Source: Chitinophagaceae bacterium DXS (GTDB taxonomy: Bacteria > Bacteroidota > Bacteroidia > Chitinophagales > Chitinophagaceae). Taken from it: a stretch of DNA of 64,000 nucleotides. Numbering within the stretch: position 1 is the stretch's first letter; each line of letters starts with the position of its first letter. The translations under genes and the position numbers were made by a program. The notes beneath the pieces were generated by a model. It saw nothing but the letters and a program-made list of their open reading frames with translations. It was not told the origin of the DNA and did not search any database. This document shows, one piece after another, positions 8,923 to 15,857 of this stretch. Location: positions 5,781,327-5,845,326 of the forward strand of contig CP128386.1 of the NCBI GenBank assembly GCA_030345135.1, given 5' to 3'.

Positions 8923-9055
8923 TGTAAGGTAAAATGCGAATAAAGTACGTGGTGCGCTACCGATTACGCCATCATAGACTATAGTCCATGAACAGGATTC
9001 GAACCTGCAACCTCCCGATCCTAAGTCGAAGTAACCCTATTCTACGACACTTACA
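8923..9055 (-). ncRNA. Y RNA 4 (full, circularly permuted tRNA-like module)
   Basis: On the minus strand the outer stem is UGUAAG/CUUACA. The conserved 5' element GUGUCGUAG is followed by stem GAAUAGGGU/ACUUUAUUC (nine pairs, two of them GU). The internal module has a T-arm (GCAGG-UUCGAAU-CCUGU), an eight-pair hairpin UCAUGGAC/GUCUAUGA with loop UAUA in the acceptor position, and a D-arm of the GGCGUAAUCGGUAGCGC type. The different acceptor and D-arm sequences show this is not a recent copy of its neighbours, while the architecture is kept by compensating pairs. Confidence 0.8.
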
Positions 9056-9088
9056 ATATTGTTATTATATAGACCTTGTTTGATAAAA

Positions 9089-9219
9089 TATCCGGGTAAA
9101 AAATGAAAAGGCACTTTTAAATTTGCTCTACCAACTGAGCTACAATGCTTGTAAGACAATGGCAGGATTCGAACCTGCGACACAATACTCGAAGAAATCC
9201 TTTTCCACGACACCAGATA
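9089..9219 (-). ncRNA. Y RNA 3 (full, circularly permuted tRNA-like module)
   Basis: On the minus strand the outer stem is UAUCUGGU pairing with ACC(C)GGAUA. The conserved 5' element reads GUGUCGUGG, and the Ro-type stem is GAAAAGG/CCUUUUC, followed by CUUCG. The module contains a perfect T-arm (GCAGG-UUCGAAU-CCUGC), a weaker acceptor-position hairpin (CAUUGU...GCAUUG or UUGU-CUU-ACAA) and a canonical D-arm (UAGCUCAGUUGGUAGAGC). The T-arm and D-arm alone would attract a tRNA caller, but their order is reversed and no anticodon arm is present. Confidence 0.78.
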
Positions 9220-9226
9220 ATATTTT

Positions 9227-9328
9227 AAAAAAATCAGGGCGATGGATTGCAAGAGTGCCAGAGGGATTCGAACCCTCACTGCCGTAAGGCTTTCAACCGT
9301 CGAAGTAGCTCTTGCATACGGCACCTGA
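9227..9328 (-). ncRNA. Y RNA 2 (reduced: T-arm only), with terminator-like 3' end
   Basis: On the minus strand the outer stem UCAGG/CCUGA encloses the conserved element GUGCCGUA, a perfect stem UGCAAGAG/CUCUUGCA, CUUCG, a small hairpin GCC-UUAC-GGC and a T-arm (GAGGG-UUCGAAU-CCCUC). There is no D-arm: the sequence passes from the T-arm straight to the 3' strand of the main stem. Directly after CCUGA comes a run of seven U, so the closing stem may double as a rho-independent terminator. The RNA body is 9234-9328; the U-run is 9227-9233. Confidence 0.7.
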
Positions 9329-9343
9329 AATAGTATAGCAGAG

Positions 9344-9437
9344 TAAATGCGAAACGGGTAATGGGGCTGCACCCATTGCGGATCACGCTATTCCTCCCCT
9401 TAATGGTGCGAAGTAACCCGTTTCTACGACATCCGTT
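9344..9437 (-). ncRNA. Y RNA 1 (no tRNA-like module)
   Basis: This is the RNA nearest to rsr. On the minus strand it has the conserved 5' element AUGUCGUAG, a nine-pair stem GAAACGGGU/ACCCGUUUC and the CUUCG that follows the stem in every copy. In place of tRNA-like arms it has a hairpin AAUGGG/CCCAUU (9360-9377) and a possible GGA...UCC hairpin. The ends are placed from alignment with the other copies and are approximate. It looks like a plain Ro-binding Y RNA; assignment rests on the shared 5' element and stem. Confidence 0.6.
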
Positions 9438-9463
9438 TTTATCTTTCAAAGTTCTTATCAATA

Positions 9464-9489
9464 GGTGCGCTGCCATATTGCAACGCACC
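9464..9489 (-). other. Stem-loop just after the rsr stop codon
   Basis: GGTGCG at 9464-9469 and CGCACC at 9484-9489 are exact inverted repeats, extended inward by TGC/GCA past one mismatch, with a loop of about 6 nt. It begins 4 bases after the rsr stop codon, between rsr and the first Y RNA. There is no U-run behind it, so a simple terminator is unlikely. An RNA processing or 3'-end stabilising element that separates the mRNA from the Y RNAs would fit, as inference. Confidence 0.55.
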
Positions 9490-9493
9490 GCAT

Positions 9494-11023
9494 CTAAATT
9501 TCTATTTTTTCAATTACTTCAATTGCATTCGCTCCGTTTTCCATTGCGTCGATTACTTCAAACACCTTATCGTTCCAGCCTGCAATCAAATACACGTCGT
9601 GTTGTTCAATTCTCAAAGGTGCATTGCCATGTCCTGCAAGGTCGAATACATACAGTTTTGCTTCGGGGGCTATTTTTTTGTAGATACTCCATTGATAGCT
9701 TAATGTGTTTTCACCGGCTTGGTTATTTGTTTTGCTGTCCCACATCTGAATGTCGGTAAACAACATTATTTTGTTCGCCTTATACCGTCTGGATATAAGA
9801 TCTTTCAACACCAAAAATCCATTCGTTGAGTAACCAACTTCACCCTCTCTTTTATAGAAAGCGTCAACATTAGCCAGGATGCCCGTTGAAGGCAAGGATA
9901 CTATTTTCCATCTATCACCAAACATGCCGCTTATTACATTGTCGCATTTAGATTGCAATAACATTCCGAGCAATAAGCCGATGTCATACAGCAATATTTT
10001 GCTCTTTGCAGAAACTGGCGTTTGCATTGAGCCAGACACATCACATCCAATCACAACTTTAGTATCAAGCTCGAATCCTTTCATGTTTTTAACACTTAAT
10101 CGCAATCCCTTCTCCAACGCCTTCATAACGTATGATGTATAACCTGAATTGACAGCTTTCAATTCTCTGTAGGCGGCCAGAAATCTAAACGGAAGTTGCT
10201 TTGAATTAGCTACGGCAATGCTGGTTGTTAAGTACTCGCATACCGCTTTTATATGCGTTTTGCTTACTTCGCATTCCAGTATATTTCTCAGGTTTCTGAG
10301 GATCGCCATATAACCAATCCTTTTGCTATCTATCAATTCCTCCCATTTTACTCTGACAGCCTCTTTCTTTGCCTTTTCTGTTTCGAACTTTTGCTGGCCA
10401 AGTGCAGATAATTCGGTTTCCCATGTGTAAGGTATGGCCAGCTCGTCGGCGGCTATTTTGTTGAAAAGCATTTGCTGAGCTTCGTCTTTGGCTCTTGGGT
10501 GAACAAGAAACAATACGTCCCTCAATTTTACCGCGGCGTTTCTATTATACTTCGCAAACTGGTATTCATCGAAGTTGTTGAATGATGCTGCTAGTCCTTT
10601 TTGTATTTGTTTAGAAACTTTGTTCAGTTTTTTGATTCCTTTCCTGTCGTTCGCAATTTGATAATAGGACAGCATTTCCGTTATCTCATCCGGTCTCTTT
10701 ACAATTTTTTCAACCGTTTTTCCAACAAGGCCATCGCCTGTATGAATTTTTGCAAGCTCAGTTGCCAAAACCACCGGTGCGGTACGCAAATTCATTTCTT
10801 GCCTGGCATATACCGCAAGTTTTGCAACGAAGGTTGCGTTAACTTTTGGCATCAGACTTTTGATCCTGTCCAGCGTGTTATCTGCGTTTTCGTAAAACCC
10901 GTCATTAAGCATGGTGGTGGCAATAGCAGAATAGAGTTCCATTTCAGGAGTCAAAGTATAAGCTTTAGCACCCTCATGGTTTACTGTTGCCATTTTGTCT
11001 TTAGTTCTGAAATTGAATCTCAT
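9494..11023 (-). CDS. rsr: Ro60-related protein Rsr (TROVE plus vWA domain)
   Basis: The product is about 509 residues. Residues about 10-310 form the helical TROVE ring that binds Y RNAs on its outer face and single-stranded RNA ends in its central hole. The vWA domain follows, with the MIDAS motif GCDVSGSM (Asp at about 328) and later FTDIQMWD. In bacteria Rsr works with Y RNAs and nucleases or repair enzymes in RNA quality control. The start ATG 11023 (MRFNFRTKDKMATVNHE) is preferred to a GTG at 11068, which would run into the operator-like repeat. It is the first gene of the minus-strand unit, and five Y RNAs follow directly. Confidence 0.93.
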   Translation of the reverse strand: MRFNFRTKDKMATVNHEGAKAYTLTPEMELYSAIATTMLNDGFYENADNTLDRIKSLMPKVNATFVAKLAVYARQEMNLRTAPVVLATELAKIHTGDGLVGKTVEKIVKRPDEITEMLSYYQIANDRKGIKKLNKVSKQIQKGLAASFNNFDEYQFAKYNRNAAVKLRDVLFLVHPRAKDEAQQMLFNKIAADELAIPYTWETELSALGQQKFETEKAKKEAVRVKWEELIDSKRIGYMAILRNLRNILECEVSKTHIKAVCEYLTTSIAVANSKQLPFRFLAAYRELKAVNSGYTSYVMKALEKGLRLSVKNMKGFELDTKVVIGCDVSGSMQTPVSAKSKILLYDIGLLLGMLLQSKCDNVISGMFGDRWKIVSLPSTGILANVDAFYKREGEVGYSTNGFLVLKDLISRRYKANKIMLFTDIQMWDSKTNNQAGENTLSYQWSIYKKIAPEAKLYVFDLAGHGNAPLRIEQHDVYLIAGWNDKVFEVIDAMENGANAIEVIEKIEI

Positions 11024-11067
11024 AAAAACTGTTTTCTCGTTTTGACATAGCAAAAATGCATGGGCCA

Positions 11068-11088
11068 CTGCGCAGCAGATTTGCGCAG
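11068..11088. promoter_or_regulatory. Operator-like motif, copy 1 (rsr side)
   Basis: The palindrome CTGCGCAG is followed after five bases by TTGCGCAG. The same pair with the same 13-base step recurs at 11180-11200. This copy is 44 bases upstream of the rsr start. It is probably bound by the divergent WYL regulator; that is inference from position and repetition. Confidence 0.55.
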
Positions 11089-11179
11089 TTGAAAATATTT
11101 TTGAAAAGGGTTGATAAATGCTTTACTGTAAAGGGTTGTAGCGTGAAAATATTTTTTCTGTAGAAAATATTTCCTCGCC

Positions 11180-11200
11180 CTGCGCAGATGTATTGCGTAG
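11180..11200. promoter_or_regulatory. Operator-like motif, copy 2 (WYL-gene side)
   Basis: CTGCGCAG plus five bases plus TTGCGTAG, matching copy 1 at 11068-11088 in 15 of 16 motif bases with equal spacing. The second half overlaps the likely -33 element of the WYL gene promoter, so binding here could repress its own gene. Confidence 0.55.
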
Positions 11201-11224
11201 ATATTTTGAACTTCTTTACATTTG
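11193..11224 (+). promoter_or_regulatory. Bacteroidota-type promoter of the WYL gene
   Basis: TACATTTG at 11217-11224 matches the TAnnTTTG -7 consensus of Bacteroidota exactly. A TTG at 11193-11195 sits 21 bases upstream, a proper distance for the -33 element. The start codon follows 17 bases after the -7 box. Confidence 0.5.
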
Positions 11225-11241
11225 AACGATAGATTTATAAA

Positions 11242-12267
11242 ATGGCAATAAATAAACTTGCATTAATCCGCTATAAAACAATAGATGACTGTCTGAGAAA
11301 TCGCAGGAGAAAATGGACGCTTGAAGATTTGATCGACAAGGTATCGGCCGTTTTATATGAATGCGAAGGCATAACTACTGGTGTAAGCAAAAGAACCATT
11401 CAGGCGGATCTTCAGTTAATGCGTAGTGACAAGCTGGGTTATAATGCGCCAATTGTAGTCACGGACAAAAAATATTATTCCTACGACGATATAGCTTACA
11501 GCATCACCAACGCACCGGTTAACGATGCTGATATTGACAAAATGAAAGAGATTGTTGGTGTATTAAAGCAATTTAACGGGTTCAATTATTTTGATGAAAT
11601 GAGCGAGTTGATCGCAAGGCTGGAGAATAATTTATATACTTCAACCAGGCAAAGCCGGAATTGTATTCAGTTTGAGGATAACAAGCTCTTAAAAGGCTTG
11701 CACAATATTACGCCGCTTTATCAGGCAATTTTAAATGAGCGCGCTTTGCTGTTGGAGTATAAATCGTTTAAGGCCCAGGATTCACAGCAAAAGATCTATT
11801 TTCCATATCTTTTGAAAGAGTATAGAAACCGGTGGTTTTTAATAGCAAAACCCAAAAAAGGAAACCTGCTGATTACACTGGCACTGGATAGGATCATAGA
11901 ATTTCAGGAATTGCCCAACGAGAAGTTTGTTGCCCATGACGGTGTGGATTTTGAACGGTACTTCGACGATTTGCTTGGTGTGACTAAATCTGAGAAAGAT
12001 CGTGCATTTAAAGTGATCTTGCATGTGAATAAATATCATGCTCCTTATATACTCACGAAACCTCTTCATAAATCGCAGGTGATTTTGAAAGAGGATGAAA
12101 GCGGCGTTATTATCCGCATTGATGTGGTGTTGAATTTTGAGTTGGAAAGAGAAATTCTGGGCTTTGGCGAATGTATGAAAGTATTGGCGCCGAGAATTTT
12201 ACAGGGTAGAATAAAAAAGCGGCTCCTGAAAGCCGCTGATGCATATGGAGATGATAATGCAGATTAA
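11242..12267 (+). CDS. WYL-domain transcriptional regulator
   Basis: The 341-residue product has an N-terminal winged-helix region (about 1-75, including SKRTIQADLQLMRS as the recognition-helix region) and a WYL domain at about 150-235, where the namesake motif is RWFLIA (198-200). The C-terminal WCX-like extension follows. WYL domains are thought to sense nucleic acid or nucleotide ligands and are frequent regulators of RNA-repair and defence loci. It is divergent from rsr across 218 bases that carry two matching operator-like motifs. It probably controls both itself and the repair operon; the ligand, perhaps damaged RNA, is inference. Confidence 0.85.
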   Translation: MAINKLALIRYKTIDDCLRNRRRKWTLEDLIDKVSAVLYECEGITTGVSKRTIQADLQLMRSDKLGYNAPIVVTDKKYYSYDDIAYSITNAPVNDADIDKMKEIVGVLKQFNGFNYFDEMSELIARLENNLYTSTRQSRNCIQFEDNKLLKGLHNITPLYQAILNERALLLEYKSFKAQDSQQKIYFPYLLKEYRNRWFLIAKPKKGNLLITLALDRIIEFQELPNEKFVAHDGVDFERYFDDLLGVTKSEKDRAFKVILHVNKYHAPYILTKPLHKSQVILKEDESGVIIRIDVVLNFELEREILGFGECMKVLAPRILQGRIKKRLLKAADAYGDDNAD

Positions 12268-12275
12268 TTTGGATA

Positions 12276-13338
12276 TTACGCCCTCCTGAATCCGATAATT
12301 TCAACCTGTTTAGGCTGGTAAGTGCGTTCATTGGGGTTAGTAATCTCAGCGATGGTCATAGGCTCTGTTATTCGTTTAGCAAAGCCCAAATGATCGCTGA
12401 GCTTTTGTGCTTTTTTGACTCCCAGCTTGCCGAACTCATACCTTGCTATCAGTCTGCCCTTGCGCATTAACGCCTCATCAATCAACGTTATTGAACTGTT
12501 GAAAGTGCAGACAAGTTGCACATTAAGAAAGTCCGATAACAAACCATCGGAAATGTTCAACAAATTGGACACAGATGAGCTGTTGTTCGATTTTCTGTCC
12601 ATAATAATATTTTCCGCATCCTCGATCACTATTACGCAGTTGGGATTTTCGATCAACAGATCCATAAACTCCGGGTTCATCAGATTGCCAGCGACACTGG
12701 GAGACAAAAACAAAATTTTCTTTTTGATCTTACCAATCAGGTAACGCAGATAAGTGGTTTTGCCGGTGCCCGGCAATCCATGCAGCAATACGATGCCCTT
12801 ATCCTGTTTTTTATTGAGCCTTTTACGTATGATGTCATCCACATCTTTGAAATCATCTTCGTAATACAGGTCAATATCAAGTTTTGTGCGTTTAATTTCC
12901 ATCGGTTTTAGATCGAAAGAAGAACGGTTTTGAACAATCAGATTTATTTCCAACGGTTCTCTGCGTTGCTTTTCCTTGAATTTGTTGCAAAGCGTAACAA
13001 GATCATTTATAAAATTTGTGTTGATCCCGTTATGCAATATTTCGCAATAGTCTTCATCTATATCGAGGATGATCTGATTGTTTAGCACTATGAGTATCTT
13101 GTCAAATTCAAAACCCTTTTTCTTTCTCCTGTACCATCTGTAAACATATTCGTTCCTGATAAGCGAGGCATATTTTTTTTTTGATCTCCTGATGCAATTT
13201 TTCGCCATCAATGTGACCAATGTAATCCTGGCACGGCAATGCATGAAAGCATTGCAGGTACAGGATATTTCTATCTATATAATTACTGCCAAACACACCA
13301 TTTGCATTGAGCGTGGTTTGGGTAAACAAATTTTCCAT
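12276..13338 (-). CDS. BCS1-like AAA ATPase, frame broken at an A10 tract
   Basis: The main frame (up to 13244) encodes a AAA ATPase with Walker A GLPGTGKTT, Walker B VIVIEDAEN, a sensor segment LVCTFNSS and an arginine-finger-like RKGRLIARYEFG. Its apparent N-terminus in that frame (MHCRARITLV...) looks like out-of-frame noise. A second frame, from ATG 13338 (MENLFTQTTLNANGVFG), reads sensibly as far as an A10 run in coding sense (13173-13182); removing one A would join it smoothly to the main frame. So the intact protein is probably about 350 residues. The break could be a sequencing error, phase variation or slippage. The gene is convergent with the WYL gene (8 bases apart); a role in the repair island is possible but unproven. 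Confidence 0.75.
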
Positions 13339-13389
13339 AATAGTCTTAAATAGTTGTAATAGCTTAAGGCATTGCAATATCCCATACTC

Positions 13390-13427
13390 GTCATTGCTGG
13401 CAATACCATGCAATTGCCAGCAATGAC
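13390..13427. repeat. Perfect 15-bp inverted repeat upstream of the AAA ATPase
   Basis: GTCATTGCTGGCAAT at 13390-13404 pairs without mismatch with ATTGCCAGCAATGAC at 13413-13427 around an 8-base loop. It lies about 50 bases upstream of the ATG at 13338. The rest of 13428-13771 shows no gene I can support. It could be an operator or an RNA hairpin in the leader of the ATPase gene. Confidence 0.6.
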
Positions 13428-13771
13428 AGAGCTGGCTACATAATTTGTTGCTTTTAAAGTCGCAGATACATAAGCATTCCTGGTCAACGATATTGCACGC
13501 GAGATCGTCTCAAGGCTTTGCACTACACACTGTAAAAATTAAATTAAAGCTGAACAGAATTGTTCTCTTGTAGTCGTTTCGGTTTATATATTCACAAGAA
13601 GTAACATAGATGTAAGTTTAAAGGGTGCAAAGGTATAGTTTTTTTGAAACAGCGAAAATAATTTTCATTTTGATGCGCGATGCAGATGAAGTGCATGACT
13701 AAAGAATGGATTGTAAATGATTTTGCTGAGCCGGTTTATGGCTTATTTTTACTCATCTACTTTTTAATTGC

Positions 13772-14494
13772 ATGAACAAAACCATTCTCATTCTCGGTGC
13801 TAATTCAGATGTAGCAAAAGAATGTATTCAGCTATATACCAGCGAAGGAAATTATGTAATAGCAGCATCCCGCAGCACGGATGCTTTGCATGAATTCGTT
13901 GCTCAGCGAAATATTGATAGTAATAAAATAGCAATTCTATACTTTGATGCGGTAGATTTTGACAGTCATCAACCATTCTACGATGCGTTGCCGACAAAAC
14001 CTCATATAGTTCTATATGCAGCAGGATATCTTAAGAATAATGAGGAAGCATTACGTAATTGGCAAGGCAGCTTTCAAATGATGAAAGTGCATTATTGTGG
14101 TGCAGTATCCATCCTGAATATTATTGCAATGGATGTCTCGAATGATAAACTCGAGCGCATTATAGGATTATCATCATTATCCGGTGTGCGCGGACGAAAA
14201 AGCAATTTTGTCTACGGTAGTACCAAGTCAGCTTTCACGCAATACCTGGCAGGATTGCGTCAATATTTATTTCCAAGAAAGATAAAAGTAAATGTTGTTG
14301 TGGCCGGATACATTCGCAGCAAAATGACCGCTGGATTAGATCTTCCTGAATCTCTCATGCTGGAACCTTCATTCATCGCCAGAGCTGTCGTTAATGCTGG
14401 CAATCAATTCACCATTGTTCCAGGATTTAAATGGAAGATGATCTATCATATTTTAAGATTAATGCCGGAGAAGCTTGTTGCAAAATTACCGTGA
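13772..14494 (+). CDS. SDR-family NAD(P)-dependent oxidoreductase (DprE2-like)
   Basis: The 240-residue product has the SDR cofactor motif near the N-terminus (ILGANSDVAKEC), the YAAGYL segment, a catalytic Ser in GLSSLSGVRG and the YGSTK catalytic Tyr/Lys pair. GANSDVA and the overall layout resemble the decaprenylphosphoryl-ribose 2-epimerase reductase subunit subgroup, but this organism does not make arabinogalactan, so the name is only a family pointer. The gene stands alone; the substrate is unknown. Confidence 0.8.
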   Translation: MNKTILILGANSDVAKECIQLYTSEGNYVIAASRSTDALHEFVAQRNIDSNKIAILYFDAVDFDSHQPFYDALPTKPHIVLYAAGYLKNNEEALRNWQGSFQMMKVHYCGAVSILNIIAMDVSNDKLERIIGLSSLSGVRGRKSNFVYGSTKSAFTQYLAGLRQYLFPRKIKVNVVVAGYIRSKMTAGLDLPESLMLEPSFIARAVVNAGNQFTIVPGFKWKMIYHILRLMPEKLVAKLP

Positions 14495-14893
14495 TCTCAA
14501 TGTACGATGTACGATGTACGATGTGGGAGAAGGCGTGAGGCTGAAGGACAAGCATGTGAGAGAAAGTACGAATTACGAGGTACGAAGTACGAGGGTGCAG
14601 CAGCTCGTTTTTTCTTTGAGCTGGTTGATGCCTTAAATAATTTCAGTGTCAAGTAAAATAGTGTTGTTTTCCCGCTCTGATAAGCCTCCAGCCTTCGCAG
14701 CCTTACTATATCGCTTGTAGCGATAAAAAAAATCGCCGGAGGCGATCGCTGACTATCTCCAAAGTCTTCAAAAGTCAATAAAACAAAACCGCGCAGCCAA
14801 AGCCACGCGGAAATTATTTTTGGAATAAAAATTTTTGAAAATAATCGTTACCCATTCGCTTCAATCAGCTGATAGCTGATAGCTGACAGCTCC
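14495..14893. repeat. Intergenic stretch with dispersed short repeats
   Basis: There is no gene here. It holds tandem TACGATG units (14502-14525), a TACGAAGTACGAG-type stretch (14567-14595) and AGCTGATAGCTGACAGCT (about 14868-14893). The same families recur in many other gaps of this window, so they are dispersed genomic repeats. A 93-residue ORF on the minus strand covers the repeats and is not credible. Confidence 0.7.
14780..14815 (-). terminator. Possible terminator of the suf operon
   Basis: CCGCG (14789-14793) and CGCGG (14806-14810) form a short GC-rich stem. On the minus strand it is followed by TTTTGTTTTATT. It lies about 80 bases past sufT. The stem is only five pairs with a long loop, so the call is modest. 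Confidence 0.4.
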
Positions 14894-15190
14894 CTACAGC
14901 CACCCCAACTCCAACTTTGCCTCTTCACTCATCATTTCTTTATCCCATGGCGGATCGAATACCAGGTGGATGTGCACATCATTCACGCCCTCAATTTCCC
15001 GGATCTTTGATTCGGCGTCAAAAATTATTTCATTGGCTGCGGGACAAGCCGGTGCAGTCAGCGTCATAGTTACAGTGACGTTGTTGTCTTCAACCTTGAT
15101 GTTATACACCAATCCAAGATCATACACATTTACGGGAATCTCGGGATCGTAGACGGTCCGCAATGCTTCTTCAACTTTATCTCTCAACAT
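14894..15190 (-). CDS. sufT: SUF system Fe-S assembly protein SufT-like (MIP18/DUF59)
   Basis: The 98-residue product is a MIP18/DUF59 domain with the hallmark DPEIPVNVYDLGLVY near the N-terminus and the conserved Cys in TLTAPACPAANEI. Members help mature Fe-S proteins. It is the last gene of the suf operon, 2 bases after sufE, as often seen in Bacteroidota. The name sufT is by family and context. Confidence 0.85.
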   Translation of the reverse strand: MLRDKVEEALRTVYDPEIPVNVYDLGLVYNIKVEDNNVTVTMTLTAPACPAANEIIFDAESKIREIEGVNDVHIHLVFDPPWDKEMMSEEAKLELGWL

Positions 15191-15192
15191 GG

Positions 15193-15633
15193 TTAACCGT
15201 TATTTTGGGTGTTTAATTCTTTTACCTGGTAAGCAACGGCATAAGCTTTCATTTGCTTCAGCATAGAGAGTAGTCCGTTAGAACGCGTAGGAGAAAGATG
15301 ACTGTTAAGGCCAATTGCATTCACAAAGTACAAGTCCGAATCGGCAATCTCTTTAGGTGTATGCTCAGATAAAACCTTTATCACCATGCTGATCAGTCCT
15401 TTTGTAATTATGGCGTCGCTGTCTGCAGTAAAAAACACTTTGCCATCCTTATATTCAGAATGTAACCAAACCCTCGACTGGCAACCTTTAATCAGGTTAT
15501 CATCAGTTTTATATTGATCATCGATTAACGGCAGTTCCTTTCCTAACTGAATAATCGCTTCATACTTATCCATCCAGTCGCCGTATAATTCAAACTCTTC
15601 TATTATTTCGTCCTGTTGTTCGTTGATTGTCAT
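15193..15633 (-). CDS. sufE: Cysteine desulfuration protein SufE
   Basis: SufE accepts persulfide sulfur from SufS and passes it to the SufBCD scaffold. The 146-residue product has the active Cys in KGCQSRVW at residue 51, the usual position. It is translated close to sufT and lies 224 bases after sufS; that gap contains TTTTCAATTCTCCATT-type dispersed repeats. Confidence 0.93.
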   Translation of the reverse strand: MTINEQQDEIIEEFELYGDWMDKYEAIIQLGKELPLIDDQYKTDDNLIKGCQSRVWLHSEYKDGKVFFTADSDAIITKGLISMVIKVLSEHTPKEIADSDLYFVNAIGLNSHLSPTRSNGLLSMLKQMKAYAVAYQVKELNTQNNG

Positions 15634-15857
15634 TGTAAAGCTTTGAGCTGCCAGCTATTAGCTTTCAGCCATGAAAAGTCAAAATTCAAAAGTCAAAAAT
15701 CAAAACTTCATTGTGCGGTCAGTATTCAATTAAATAACCTCGTTTTAGCGGTTCAAAATCTTCGTTAGAAACTTCCCTCATTCGCACATTCGCAAATTTT
15801 CACATCCGCACATTCTCCTGCACATTTCATTTTCAATTTTCAATTCTCCATTGTCCA

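Noticed and set aside
8815-9290. Canonical tRNA genes suggested by T-loops (TTCGAAC/T) and D-arms
   Set aside because: On the coding strand the T-arm precedes the D-arm, the acceptor position is a closed hairpin and no anticodon arm exists. They are tRNA-like modules of Y RNAs.
9037-9759. Small ORFs on both strands over the Y RNA array and the end of rsr
   Set aside because: They overlap structured RNA genes or run antisense to rsr, have no family features and alter frame with each RNA unit.
11024-11090. Sigma54 promoter for rsr, as in E. coli rtcBA
   Set aside because: A TGGC and TTGC pair exists on the minus strand but the spacing is wrong by three bases, and no RtcR-type activator gene is present.
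14497-14778. 93-residue minus-strand ORF
   Set aside because: It translates dispersed repeats of the gap after the SDR gene and has no conserved features.
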